Assembly: GCF_900142005.1 (NCBI RefSeq)
Contig: NZ_FQZL01000027.1
Location: forward strand, 1 to 52,866
Reading direction: 5' to 3'
DNA from: Dethiosulfatibacter aminovorans DSM 17477
GTDB lineage: Bacteria; Bacillota; Clostridia; Tissierellales; Dethiosulfatibacteraceae
Length of the DNA stretch: 52,866 bases
Shown here: positions 1 to 8,666 of the stretch, one piece after another
Numbering within the stretch: position 1 is the stretch's first letter
How the letters are laid out: every line of letters starts with the position of its first letter
Notes under the pieces: model-generated
The model's database searches: none
What the model was told of the DNA's origin: nothing
What the model saw: only the letters and a program-made list of their open reading frames with translations
Program-made: the position numbers and the translations under genes

Positions 1-318
1 ATGGGCAAGGGACTGAGAATAAACGACAAAACCCCTTACAGGACCATGGGACCTGTAACCCCCGAGGAATACGAATCAAGGGCTGAAAGATACGACAAGC
101 AGCTGAAGGAGACAGTGGGATACGATCCAACAGGAAAGACAGTTGAAGAAAAGATAGCGGCAATGAGAGCATACAGGGAAGACCAGTACGAGAAGCTTAC
201 GGATGCAGTCTACAAAAGAAGAGGATGGACAGAGAACGGAGTGCCTACTCCGGAGAAGCTCAAGGAAATAGGCATGGACTTTCCGGGACTTCTTGATGTT
301 GTGGAGAAGCATATATAA
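1..318 (+). CDS. aor: Aldehyde:ferredoxin oxidoreductase, C-terminal fragment
   Basis: This is the C-terminal 105 residues of a tungsten-dependent aldehyde:ferredoxin oxidoreductase, which oxidises aldehydes to acids with reduction of ferredoxin in the cytoplasm. The tail contains the family-typical block around VYKRRGWTENGVPTPEKL, followed by a GMDFPGL-type ending. Full-length members are about 600 residues, so the gene starts upstream of the window and the ATG at position 1 is probably an internal methionine. A strong hairpin terminator follows. In an amino-acid fermenter this enzyme would handle aldehydes released by 2-keto acid oxidoreductases such as the IorAB pair encoded nearby. The family call is from remembered conservation; the substrate is not visible here. 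Confidence 0.85.
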   Translation: MGKGLRINDKTPYRTMGPVTPEEYESRAERYDKQLKETVGYDPTGKTVEEKIAAMRAYREDQYEKLTDAVYKRRGWTENGVPTPEKLKEIGMDFPGLLDVVEKHI

Positions 319-321
319 AGC

Positions 322-367
322 AAAACTCTGTGACTGATTCTTATGGAGAATAGTTACAGAGTTTTTA
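322..367 (+). terminator. Rho-independent terminator after aor
   Basis: AAAACTCTGT pairs with ACAGAGTTTT, the stem is extended by ATTCT/AGAAT with small internal mismatches, and a T-run follows. It lies just past the aor stop. Confidence 0.8.
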
Positions 368-513
368 CACTAAAATAGTATCAATTTTTTAACTGACTCT
401 TTTCGTTGAAGGATGTCTTGTATCCCAGATGGACTGTCAAAAAAGGAAGTAAGTGACACATTTTCGATGATTTTATGTTGTGCAGTATAGGGTAGAGCGT
501 GTTGATGAGGTTT

Positions 514-822
514 TTATATTCCCGTATAACGGTAAATCCTAAGATCCACTTTTCCGGAACCTGTAAACTCCACACCTTCCTCCTCAAGGAGGTGTCTTTG
601 CAACAGTCCTCCCTTGTCGGCGGGCAGGGATATCTCTCCCTTTGAGTTTATGACCCTGTGCCATGGCAGGTCATGGCTTCTGCTCTTGGAATGCAGTATC
701 CTTACGACCTGTCTTGCCCCTCTCGGATTTCCTGCCCATTCCGCGACCTGTCCGTAGGTCATAACCTTTCCTGGCGGTATGGATTTTATTATTTCAATTA
801 CATCTTCTGTAAAGGGTGTCAT
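514..822 (-). CDS. atl: Alkyltransferase-like protein (ATL), MGMT fold without catalytic cysteine
   Basis: The 102-residue protein matches the DNA-binding domain of O6-alkylguanine-DNA alkyltransferase: PPGKVMTYGQVA near residues 16-28, the arginine-finger stretch GNPRGARQV at 31-39, and the active-site motif at 53-56. The motif reads PWHR instead of PCHR, so Trp54 replaces the methyl-accepting cysteine. That is the hallmark of alkyltransferase-like proteins, which bind O6-alkylguanine, flip it out and hand the lesion to nucleotide excision repair instead of reversing it. It starts at 822 behind an AGGAGGT ribosome binding site. It is transcribed alone and convergent with aor. Confidence 0.88.
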   Translation of the reverse strand: MTPFTEDVIEIIKSIPPGKVMTYGQVAEWAGNPRGARQVVRILHSKSRSHDLPWHRVINSKGEISLPADKGGLLQRHLLEEEGVEFTGSGKVDLRIYRYTGI

Positions 823-963
823 AATACCTCCTGAATATGATATTTTGATACAATAAATTCTTTATATGACTATGTGTATTATGATATCATATATACATAG
901 CAAAAATGAACATTATGTTGTGGATTTTTCACCGGCACATATTGTTGACAGGGAGGTATGATT

Positions 964-1482
964 ATGATCAAGATTTCCATAGATATAGAAGACGGCGACG
1001 GTGTTGATGTACTTGCATGCCATCTGGAAAAGGTTTGCAACTTCGACGGCAAGGTGGACATAGTCTGCATAGGTACTGACAAGGTTATACCGGATTGCCT
1101 TGGCCCGATTGTGGGAACCATGCTTTCGGATATGAATCTTCCTGACGGTGTTAATATTACAGGTACCCTTGAAGAGCCCATACACGCCCTCAATCTGGCC
1201 GACAGGGTTGGAGCGGAAATAGATTCCGATTCCTTCATAATCGCAGTGGATGCCACCAGGGGAGCAAAAATGGGACAGATACAGATAATGAACAAGCCCA
1301 TCTATCCCGGGAGAGGAGTCCACAAGAACCTATCCTATATAGGCAATGTGTCAATAATAGGTACCACATGGGAAAACGACGAAGGGACGGATATTCACAA
1401 GCACAAGATCAGGCTTGGAGAGGTTTACAGCATGTCAAAGGTGATAGCTGAAGCTTTGCAAAAGGCTATGGTATCGAAATGA
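964..1482 (+). CDS. yyaC: YyaC family spore protease-like protein (DUF1256)
   Basis: The 172-residue protein belongs to the YyaC/DUF1256 family, related in fold to the germination protease and hydrogenase-maturation peptidase group. The diagnostic stretch is VCIGTDKVIPDCLGPIVGT around residues 35-53, with acidic residues suited to metal binding, plus GTLEEPIHALNL further on. YyaC is associated with sporulation in Bacillus; its exact substrate is not settled. An ATG at 958 is only 1 nt from the GGGAGG site, whereas the ATG at 964 has normal spacing, so 964 is preferred. A terminator follows, so it is monocistronic. Its presence argues for a spore-forming host. Confidence 0.82.
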   Translation: MIKISIDIEDGDGVDVLACHLEKVCNFDGKVDIVCIGTDKVIPDCLGPIVGTMLSDMNLPDGVNITGTLEEPIHALNLADRVGAEIDSDSFIIAVDATRGAKMGQIQIMNKPIYPGRGVHKNLSYIGNVSIIGTTWENDEGTDIHKHKIRLGEVYSMSKVIAEALQKAMVSK

Positions 1483-1490
1483 ATACAGAC

Positions 1491-1538
1491 AAGAACCACA
1501 ATAATCCTGTTAGCAGCCAGGTGCATTGTGGTTCTTTT
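1491..1538 (+). terminator. Terminator after yyaC
   Basis: A perfect 12-bp stem (AAGAACCACAAT / ATTGTGGTTCTT) with a 22-nt loop is followed by TT. Confidence 0.8.
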
Positions 1539-1664
1539 ACAGCTAAGGCATAGCTGTTTATTGTTAAATAAACTTCACAAATATAATGCATAATTCATGA
1601 TATCATTATTAGTATGATGAATGATTAATAGAAATGTACTTGAAGATATGGAGGTAACAATATT

Positions 1665-3446
1665 ATGGAAAATGTGATTGTTGAAAGATTGAGGAATCTT
1701 CGCGGGAAAATGAAGGAAGAGAAGATTGATGTGTACATAGTGCCAAGTTCGGATCCCCATTTGAGTGAGTATTATGCCGACCGGTTCAAGTGCAGGGAAT
1801 ACATAACGGGATTTACAGGATCTGCAGGAACTGCAGTAGTAACCCAGGATGAGGCAGGGTTGTTCACAGACGGAAGATATTTTATACAGGCTGAAAAGGA
1901 GCTGGATGGAAGTGGAATAGACCTTTACAAGATGAAGGAACCGGGCGTTCCTACCCTCAACAAGTGGCTTGAAAGCAAACTTTCTGACGGAATGACCCTT
2001 GGATATGACGGCAGGCTTTTCAGCCACAACCAGCTGAAGGAGATGAAGGAAGATCTTAAATATAATAAGATAGACTATGTAGATGACAAGGATCTTGTTG
2101 ACCGTATTTGGGATGTAAGGCCTGGGATGCCTGACTCCAGAGTATTCATACATGATATCAAGTATACAGGCATCGATACGGGAGAAAAGATTGGAAAAGT
2201 TAGGGAAGAGATGAAGTCAAAAAAGGCTGACGTATATTTGATGAATTCTCTCGGAAGCATAGCATGGCTTTTCAATATAAGAAGCCATGATGTTAAATAC
2301 ACTCCTGTTGCCTATGCCTATGGATTTATTGACGACAATGGAGCCAGGCTGTATATCGACAAGGACAAACTGGATGTAAACGACCTTGTATATCTGAGGG
2401 AACAGGGCGTGGATATTAGGGATTACGACAGGTATTTTGATGATTTGAAATTGGTTGAAAACAGCAGGATATACTATGATCCCGATATGTCAAATGGTCT
2501 AATGACAGCATCGCTTGATGATTCAAATACGTTGATTGATGGAAAAGATATAGTTTTCATGATGAAGGGATGTCTGAGTGATGCTGAGGAAAAAAATCTG
2601 AAGAGTTGTCAGATAAGAGACGGAGTTGCAATGGTTAGCTTCCTTTGCTGGTTTGACAAGGCAGTTGCGGAAGGCGGTCTTTATGAAGGAGAAGCGGCTG
2701 AGAAGCTTGAAGACTTCAGAGCCGACCAGGAGTTGTTTATAGAACCTAGCTTCGAGACTATTTCCGCATATGGAGAAAATGCTGCTCTTATGCACTACAG
2801 CGTAGATGAGAAAAATCCTGTAGAAATTGGCAATAGAGGACTATATCTTCTTGATTCCGGTGGTCAGTATTACGATGGCACGACTGATATAACAAGGACG
2901 GTTGCTGTCGGTGAACTTACAGATGAAGAAAGAAAGGATTTTACATTGGTATTGAAGAGTCATATTGCAATGGCCAAGGCGGTATTTCTTCAAGGAAGCA
3001 CAGGGTCCAATCTTGATGCAATAGCAAGACAGCCCATATGGAATGAATACATGGACTACAAGTGCGGCACCGGCCATGGAGTGGCCTATGTGGGAAGTGT
3101 TCACGAGGGTCCTGTGAGACTCAGCATGAATCATCAGTCTGTTGTTATAAAGCCAGGCATGGTTGTCACCAACGAACCTGGCATCTACAAGGAAGGCAAA
3201 CACGGCATTAGGCTGGAAAATACACTTCTCGTGAAGGAGAAGGCCACAAACGACATGGGAACCTTCCTTGATTTTGAGACGATTTCCTTCTGCCCATTAG
3301 ACTTGAGATGCATTGAAAGGGACATGCTTACAGATGATGAGGTTAAATGGCTTAACGATTACCATAAAAAGGTATATGACCTGCTGTCTCTAAGTCTTGG
3401 TGAAGATGAGAGAGCATGGCTTGAAAATGCGACGATGCAAATTTAG
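1665..3446 (+). CDS. Xaa-Pro aminopeptidase (M24B, eukaryotic APP1-like long form)
   Basis: The 593-residue cytoplasmic metallopeptidase removes N-terminal residues preceding proline and would help turn peptides into free amino acids for fermentation. It has the three-domain long form: two creatinase-like N-terminal domains (about 1-130 and 155-300) and a C-terminal M24 catalytic domain. Dinuclear metal ligands are visible as Asp397 and Asp408 (LLDSGGQYYDGTTDITR), His471 (GTGHGVAY), Glu504 (NEPG) and Glu518 (RLEN). The 11-residue Asp-Asp and 14-residue Glu-Glu spacings match the long APP1 type better than the short PepP type. The ATG at 1665 is preceded by GGAGG. It is followed by a terminator and is monocistronic. 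Confidence 0.92.
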   Translation: MENVIVERLRNLRGKMKEEKIDVYIVPSSDPHLSEYYADRFKCREYITGFTGSAGTAVVTQDEAGLFTDGRYFIQAEKELDGSGIDLYKMKEPGVPTLNKWLESKLSDGMTLGYDGRLFSHNQLKEMKEDLKYNKIDYVDDKDLVDRIWDVRPGMPDSRVFIHDIKYTGIDTGEKIGKVREEMKSKKADVYLMNSLGSIAWLFNIRSHDVKYTPVAYAYGFIDDNGARLYIDKDKLDVNDLVYLREQGVDIRDYDRYFDDLKLVENSRIYYDPDMSNGLMTASLDDSNTLIDGKDIVFMMKGCLSDAEEKNLKSCQIRDGVAMVSFLCWFDKAVAEGGLYEGEAAEKLEDFRADQELFIEPSFETISAYGENAALMHYSVDEKNPVEIGNRGLYLLDSGGQYYDGTTDITRTVAVGELTDEERKDFTLVLKSHIAMAKAVFLQGSTGSNLDAIARQPIWNEYMDYKCGTGHGVAYVGSVHEGPVRLSMNHQSVVIKPGMVVTNEPGIYKEGKHGIRLENTLLVKEKATNDMGTFLDFETISFCPLDLRCIERDMLTDDEVKWLNDYHKKVYDLLSLSLGEDERAWLENATMQI

Positions 3447-3492
3447 CTAGCAGAACAACAAGAATCATTAGCATGATCAGATGATGGATATA

Positions 3493-3534
3493 ATCCACAG
3501 AACCCCTGATTTAAGAGGATTCTGTGGATTTTTT
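3493..3534 (+). terminator. Terminator after aminopeptidase P
   Basis: ATCCACAGAA pairs with TTCTGTGGAT, extended by CCT/AGG inside, and ends in TTTTTT. Confidence 0.85.
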
Positions 3535-3626
3535 GTTGACACTTTGCATTTCATTAATATAGAATTGACTTATAACACAGCAATGAAAATCAAAGTCGTA
3601 TATATAATCAGGAAGGACTGAAAGTC

Positions 3627-5744
3627 ATGAAAAAAACAATAACCGTAATAGACTATGCTTCATCCATTGAAGTTATATGCAATCAGATAAGGGAAATTTT
3701 TGAAGACAGATTCAGTATAAACAAGGTTCTTGCAGAGGAAGTTTATGGATATGGGGAAATCTCAGGAGACATGGTGCTGCTTCCCTCGGACGGCATATTG
3801 AATGTTGTGAAGAACAGGATTGATACTAAATCCGAGATAGCCATAATGAGCAGGACCATATCCCTTGAGGGATTCGATAAACTGAAGAAACTGGAGTCCG
3901 ATGAGAGCATATATCTGGTGGACAATACATATGAAAGGGCTTGTGAGATTTGTACGGTGGTATACAAGCTTGGTCTTAAGGATTTTGACATGGTGCCTCT
4001 CGGAAGGGACAAGCTTGAAAAAACAGCTTCCGGACCAAATGATATTTTTGTATTCCTGGACAATTCAAGCAAAATCAAGGAAGGCCAGACTGTAAATATT
4101 GGTGAAGCTCTACTTGATATAAACACCATAATCGACATATCGGTAGGTATGGATGCGCTCAATCTTCTTATGGACAAGGATCTCAACAAGGTATACAGGG
4201 AAATGGTCACATCAAGAGCCGGTCTGGCGAGGATTCTCAACAGGGCCAACCGCTACGACAGTCAGATAAATGTTCTCTTTGACAACTCCGATGAAGGGAT
4301 AATCGAATTTGACCTTGACAGGAGGGCCGTCCATTTCAATGATAAGGCAATTGAGATATTGGGGAAGAATGATGAAGCCATTGCCGACGTCCATGCCTGC
4401 GACCTAATCAAGAATATTTCCTTCAACTCGGTATATTTCAGCAGGAATACCATCATTGACGAAGTAATCAATATCAACGAAAAAGACCTTATAGTGTCCG
4501 TATATCCACTTGTGAATTCGGGAAAATTCTATGGATCATTGGCCATTGTCAAGGAATTTCAGGAAGTGGAGAAGAAGCAGCACAAGATAAGGAAAAAGTT
4601 AATAGGCAAGGGGCACAGGGCCAAGTACACCTTTGACGACATAATAGGAGACAGTCTCGAAATAAGGAAAACAAAGGAAATAGCCATGAGGATGGCAAAG
4701 TCGGATTCTTCCGTTCTGATTCAAGGAGAGACTGGAACCGGAAAGGAACTTTTTGCCCAAGCCATACACAATGAATCAAAAAGAGGCGACTATCAGTTTG
4801 TGGCTGTCAATTGCGGTGCTCTTCCTGAAAATATACTGGAAAGTGAACTTTTCGGATATGAGGAGGGCGCTTTCACGGGAGCAAGGAAGGGCGGCAAGGT
4901 GGGGCTTTTTGAGCTTGCCCACAGGGGAACCATATTCCTTGACGAGATAGGCGAGATGCCTAAAAGTCTTCAGATAAAGTTTCTTAGGGTTCTGCAGGAA
5001 AAGGAAATCATGAGGCTTGGCAGTGATTCAGTCATATCTGTGGATATAAGGGTTATTGCAGCTTCCAACAAGAAGCTTGAGGATTTGGTGAAATCCGGAG
5101 AATTCAGGGAGGATCTCTTCTATAGACTGAAGATATTACCTTTAAATCTCCCTTCCCTTAGAGAAAGAAGGGATGACATACTTGATATATTCGATCATTT
5201 CAAGGATGTATATGAAGGAAGATTCACAATGACCAAGGAAGCCGAAGCAGCTCTCCTCAAGTATGGATGGAGTGGCAACATACGTGAACTCAGGAATGTG
5301 GCGGAATACCTTGCAAGCATGGATATGAAGACAATAGAAAAGTCGGATCTTCCCTTTGCATATGATGAAGATGTTCCAGAAGAACCATTGAAAGATGGAA
5401 ACAATATAGTCACCGAAAAAGTCGAGAAATCAGAAAATATTGAGGACTCTACTTCAGTTCATGATTCCTATGAACGAATAGAAGAAATTTTTGGGGTAAG
5501 GGAGCCTGCCAAGTACATTTTTGTGTTAAAATCCTTGTATGAAGCCAGAAAAAACAGAGAGAGGATTGGACGGAGAAGTATCTGCAGCAAGGCTCTTGAA
5601 GAAGATTTTTATATAAGTGAGAAGGAGGTAAGGAATATCCTTGTAGATCTCGATAAAAAGGCTTATATTGTAATCCAAAAAGGCAGGGGTGGCAGTATCT
5701 TGACTGAAGAAGGTGTGGAATTGGTCGAGGAACTTTTGGATTGA
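3627..5744 (+). CDS. Sigma-54-dependent transcriptional activator (sensor-PAS-AAA+-winged helix)
   Basis: The 705-residue enhancer-binding protein drives open-complex formation by sigma-54 RNA polymerase. Residues 1-200 form a sensor region that recalls the PrpR N-terminal domain in position and length but that I cannot assign firmly. A PAS-like segment follows at about 205-310. The AAA+ domain spans about 335-560, with Walker A GETGTGKE near 367, the sigma-54-contacting GAFTGA loop near 414, and Walker B IFLDEIGE near 436. The C-terminus is unusual: instead of the Fis-type HTH_8, an acidic linker leads to a winged-helix-like end (about 620-705). Directly downstream lies a near-consensus sigma-54 promoter in front of iorAB, with a TTACAAT/ATTGTAA repeat as likely binding site. 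I therefore infer control of iorAB, sensing an aromatic amino acid or keto acid. Confidence 0.88.
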   Translation: MKKTITVIDYASSIEVICNQIREIFEDRFSINKVLAEEVYGYGEISGDMVLLPSDGILNVVKNRIDTKSEIAIMSRTISLEGFDKLKKLESDESIYLVDNTYERACEICTVVYKLGLKDFDMVPLGRDKLEKTASGPNDIFVFLDNSSKIKEGQTVNIGEALLDINTIIDISVGMDALNLLMDKDLNKVYREMVTSRAGLARILNRANRYDSQINVLFDNSDEGIIEFDLDRRAVHFNDKAIEILGKNDEAIADVHACDLIKNISFNSVYFSRNTIIDEVININEKDLIVSVYPLVNSGKFYGSLAIVKEFQEVEKKQHKIRKKLIGKGHRAKYTFDDIIGDSLEIRKTKEIAMRMAKSDSSVLIQGETGTGKELFAQAIHNESKRGDYQFVAVNCGALPENILESELFGYEEGAFTGARKGGKVGLFELAHRGTIFLDEIGEMPKSLQIKFLRVLQEKEIMRLGSDSVISVDIRVIAASNKKLEDLVKSGEFREDLFYRLKILPLNLPSLRERRDDILDIFDHFKDVYEGRFTMTKEAEAALLKYGWSGNIRELRNVAEYLASMDMKTIEKSDLPFAYDEDVPEEPLKDGNNIVTEKVEKSENIEDSTSVHDSYERIEEIFGVREPAKYIFVLKSLYEARKNRERIGRRSICSKALEEDFYISEKEVRNILVDLDKKAYIVIQKGRGGSILTEEGVELVEELLD

Positions 5745-5783
5745 ATGTTTTGGAGAAATAGAGAATGAATGGGACGAAAGGCG

Positions 5784-5822
5784 AAGGGCCCGTAATCCCC
5801 AATGCGCGCCCATTAGGCCCTA
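5784..5822 (+). repeat. GC-rich hairpin with AGGGCC/GGCCCT arms
   Basis: An AGGGCC arm pairs with GGCCCT across a loop that includes GCGCGCCC. The patch is markedly more GC-rich than its surroundings and lies between the activator stop and its terminator. Its function is unknown. Confidence 0.45.
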
Positions 5823-5851
5823 AAATCCCTTAATAATTCGATAAAATATTT

Positions 5852-5889
5852 AAAGAGCAGCCTTTAATAAAAATGGGCTGCCTTTTTTA
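5852..5889 (+). terminator. Terminator after the sigma-54 activator
   Basis: AAAG-A-GCAGCC pairs with GGCTGC-C-TTT around an AT-rich loop and is followed by a T-run. It separates the activator from the iorAB transcription unit. Confidence 0.8.
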
Positions 5890-5907
5890 ATTTGGGCAAC
5901 TAAAGTT

Positions 5908-5931
5908 TTACAATCTCTTTAAGCATTGTAA
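5908..5931. promoter_or_regulatory. Candidate enhancer site for the sigma-54 activator
   Basis: An inverted repeat TTACAAT-N10-ATTGTAA lies about 75-100 nt upstream of the sigma-54 promoter, the usual distance for an upstream activator sequence. A second small palindrome, TTGCGCAA, follows at 5941-5948. Assignment to the adjacent activator is inference. Confidence 0.5.
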
Positions 5932-6005
5932 CTGTAAGGGTTGCGCAAATTCTTCTTGATATATGTGTAACGGATAGGAATTGATTATTGGGGTGGTAGT
6001 GAAAT

Positions 6006-6020
6006 TGGCACGGAACTTGC
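6006..6020 (+). promoter_or_regulatory. Sigma-54 (-24/-12) promoter of iorAB
   Basis: TGGCACGGAACTTGC matches the TGGCAC-N5-TTGC consensus with the GG and GC elements 12 nt apart. Predicted transcription starts near 6032, leaving a leader of about 60 nt before iorA. The adjacent upstream gene encodes a sigma-54 activator. Confidence 0.88.
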
Positions 6021-6093
6021 TTTAATATCATGCATAAGACATTAACGGGCTAAATTTGTATTAAGCCCATTCAATAAAATTAAGGAGAATGAT

Positions 6094-7947
6094 ATGAGTA
6101 AACCAATTGCAGAAACTTTAGCTGCCGCTAAACCGGAACTTAAGAAGCAAAGCGAACCTAAAATGAAGAAACTGTTCACAGGTAACGAGGCCCTTGCCAG
6201 AGGAGCATATGAGGCAGGAGTGACTTACGCATCGGCTTATCCCGGAACACCCAGTACTGAAATCCTTGAAAACACAGCTCTATACAAGGGAGCAATCCTT
6301 GCTGAGTGGGCACCCAACGAGAAGGTTGCTCTGGAAAATTCAATAGGAGCATCAATAGCAGGTGGAAGGACATTTGCATCGATGAAGCATGTTGGACTCA
6401 ATGTTGCAGCGGATCCTCTCTTCACATTTTCGTATACGGGAGTAAACGGCGGCATGGTCATCATCACTGCAGACGAGCCAGGACACCATTCTTCACAGAA
6501 CGAGCAGGACAACAGAAACTATGCGAAATTTGCAAAGATACCTATGGTTGAGCCTTCAGACAGTCAGGAATGCAAGGACATGATGAAGACAGCCATGGAA
6601 ATCAGTGAGGAATACGACACTCCCGTACTTCTGAGGATGACTACAAGAGTATGCCACTCAAAGGGTATTGTAGAATGTTATGACAGGGAAGAAGTTCCTT
6701 TCAAGGATTATATAAAGCAGACAAACAAGTACGTTGCTGCTCCTGCAAACACAAACAGAAACAGGTTGAAGGTTGAAGAAAGGACAATCAGTCTTAAGGA
6801 ATTTTCAGAGACTACACCACTTAACTTTACGGAGATGAATGATGCAAAAATAGGTGTTATATCTTCAGGTGGATCTTTCTACTATGCAAAGGAAGTATTC
6901 GGAACCGATGCTTCATATCTTAAGCTTGGATTCACATATCCACTTCCTGAAAAAATGATACAGGAATTTGCATCACAGGTTGAAACCATATATGTAATTG
7001 AAGAGAACGATCCTTACATCGAAGAGCATGTCAAGCTTCTTGGAATCGAATGCCACGGATACGATACATTCCCTGTAACAGGTGAAATGACTCCTGACGT
7101 AATCAGAAAGGCTGTTTTTGGTGAAATGCTTGAAGCGAACAAGTATGACAGGGAAAAGGTAGTTGGAAGACCTCCTACACTATGTGCGGGATGTCCCCAC
7201 AGAGGATTCTTCTACGAGCTTGGCAAAAGGAAGGATACATATATTTCCGGCGACATAGGTTGTTATACACTTGGATACCTTGAACCTTACAATGCAATGG
7301 ACAGTTGTATTGTAATGGGTGGATCAATGAGTATCGGACACGGTGCCCAGCAGGTATTCAACATGAAGGATACAAACAAGAAAAGGGTTGTATCGGTACT
7401 TGGGGACTCTACCTTCTTCCATACCGGAATCAACTCTCTCACAAACGTAATATACAACAAGGGTAACAGCATAAATGTAATCCTTGACAACAGGATCACA
7501 GGAATGACGGGACACCAGGAGAATCCTGGATCGGGATTCAAGCTTCAGGGAGAAGCGACAAACATAATTGAAGTTGAGCCTCTGGTAAAAGCTCTTGGAT
7601 TCAAGAATGTAAGGACAATAAATCCCAACGACCTCAAGGAAGTAAAGGAAACTCTAGACTGGGCTTACTCTCTTGACGAAGCATCTGTAATAATCACAAG
7701 ATATCCATGTGTTCTCAAGAAGTTCTCTGATGCTGACAAGCAGGAATTCGAGGGTCTTTTCCAGACAAAGTGTACAGTTGAAGAGGATAAGTGCATCGGA
7801 TGTTCAAAATGCATGAAGACAGGCTGTCCGGCACTTTCCTTCGACAAGGTTGCTAAGAAGGCTTCAATAGACAGAACACAGTGTGTAGGATGTGACGTAT
7901 GTGCACAGGTTTGCCCTGTAGATGCAATAATCAAGGAGGTAAAATAA
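6094..7947 (+). CDS. iorA: Indolepyruvate:ferredoxin oxidoreductase, alpha subunit
   Basis: The 617-residue subunit oxidatively decarboxylates aryl pyruvates (from Trp, Phe, Tyr) to aryl-acetyl-CoA with reduction of ferredoxin, together with IorB. The N-terminal half carries the pyrimidine-binding domain (GNEALARGAYEAGV, SAYPGTPSTEI). The C-terminal half has the TPP-binding stretch GDSTFFHTGINSLTN with a downstream NVILDN. The end (about 565-612) contains two [4Fe-4S] motifs, CIGCSKC...CP and CVGCDVCAQVCP. Length fits the family. It starts at 6094 behind AAGGAG and overlaps the iorB start by one base. It lies under the sigma-54 promoter and before ptb-buk, so the acyl-CoA product can feed substrate-level phosphorylation. 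Confidence 0.95.
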   Translation: MSKPIAETLAAAKPELKKQSEPKMKKLFTGNEALARGAYEAGVTYASAYPGTPSTEILENTALYKGAILAEWAPNEKVALENSIGASIAGGRTFASMKHVGLNVAADPLFTFSYTGVNGGMVIITADEPGHHSSQNEQDNRNYAKFAKIPMVEPSDSQECKDMMKTAMEISEEYDTPVLLRMTTRVCHSKGIVECYDREEVPFKDYIKQTNKYVAAPANTNRNRLKVEERTISLKEFSETTPLNFTEMNDAKIGVISSGGSFYYAKEVFGTDASYLKLGFTYPLPEKMIQEFASQVETIYVIEENDPYIEEHVKLLGIECHGYDTFPVTGEMTPDVIRKAVFGEMLEANKYDREKVVGRPPTLCAGCPHRGFFYELGKRKDTYISGDIGCYTLGYLEPYNAMDSCIVMGGSMSIGHGAQQVFNMKDTNKKRVVSVLGDSTFFHTGINSLTNVIYNKGNSINVILDNRITGMTGHQENPGSGFKLQGEATNIIEVEPLVKALGFKNVRTINPNDLKEVKETLDWAYSLDEASVIITRYPCVLKKFSDADKQEFEGLFQTKCTVEEDKCIGCSKCMKTGCPALSFDKVAKKASIDRTQCVGCDVCAQVCPVDAIIKEVK

Positions 7948-8513
7948 TGACTAACAGCGTATTATTGGTAGGAGTAGGCGGACAGGGAACCATCCTTGCC
8001 AGCAAATTGTTGACAACAGGCTTGATGGAATCAGGATATGATGTGAAGATGAGTGAAATCCACGGAATGAGCCAGAGAGGCGGATCTGTTTCCTCTCAGG
8101 TAAGATATGGAAAGAAGGTTGACTCTCCGGTTATTGAACACGGCGGAGCGGACATACTTGTATCTTTCGAAAAGATGGAAGCCCTTAGATGGATGGATTA
8201 CCTGAAAAAAGGCGGAAAGGCAGTAGTGAATGATTACTCCATAGAATCGATGCCGATTAAAAACGGATCATGCGTATATCCTGAAGGAATCAACGAAGAG
8301 CTCGAAAAGGTGGCTGATGCAAAGATATTCAATGCTGCAAAAATGGCAGAAGCTCTTGGCAATCCCAAGGTCATGAATATAATCCTTCTTGGCGCCCTCG
8401 TCAACAATATGGGAATCACAGATGTTGACTGGGAGAAGGTCATTTCCGAGAATGTGAAGCCGCAGTTTGTAGACATCAATCTTGAAGCCTTCAAGATCGG
8501 AATGGAGATGTAA
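7947..8513 (+). CDS. iorB: Indolepyruvate:ferredoxin oxidoreductase, beta subunit
   Basis: The 188-residue partner of IorA corresponds to the gamma-type domain of 2-oxoacid:ferredoxin oxidoreductases. It begins with VLLVGVGGQGTILASKLL and has the family motif EIHGMSQRGGSVSSQVRYG around residues 35-53. The start at 7947 overlaps the iorA stop (TAATG) and has AAGGAGGT at ideal spacing; a longer reading frame upstream is not needed. The overlap suggests translational coupling and equal subunit supply. A long-loop hairpin terminator ends the operon. Confidence 0.94.
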   Translation: MTNSVLLVGVGGQGTILASKLLTTGLMESGYDVKMSEIHGMSQRGGSVSSQVRYGKKVDSPVIEHGGADILVSFEKMEALRWMDYLKKGGKAVVNDYSIESMPIKNGSCVYPEGINEELEKVADAKIFNAAKMAEALGNPKVMNIILLGALVNNMGITDVDWEKVISENVKPQFVDINLEAFKIGMEM

Positions 8514-8555
8514 AGATTAAATTCATCCTTGATTAAAAACTGAATAGTCAATACT

Positions 8556-8644
8556 AAAGGCAACTGTTAAGATATGCAGAAATGATTTGAACCTCCCCTA
8601 AATTGTGACTACAAATTCAAATTATAACAGTTGCCTTTTTTTAA
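8556..8644 (+). terminator. Long-loop hairpin/terminator after iorAB
   Basis: A perfect 14-bp stem (AAAGGCAACTGTTA / TAACAGTTGCCTTT) closes a 55-nt loop and runs into T8. The loop is unusually long for a plain terminator, and the AACTGTTAA segment recurs at 8822-8830. Confidence 0.7.
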
Positions 8645-8666
8645 AACAGAGTTTAATTTAAAAGTT

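Noticed and set aside
1..318. ATG at position 1 as a true gene start
   Set aside because: The sequence is the C-terminal tail of a roughly 600-residue enzyme; the frame simply begins at the window edge.
7899..7946. Upstream extension of iorB
   Set aside because: It lies inside the ferredoxin domain of iorA; the ATG at 7947 has the proper ribosome site and family N-terminus.
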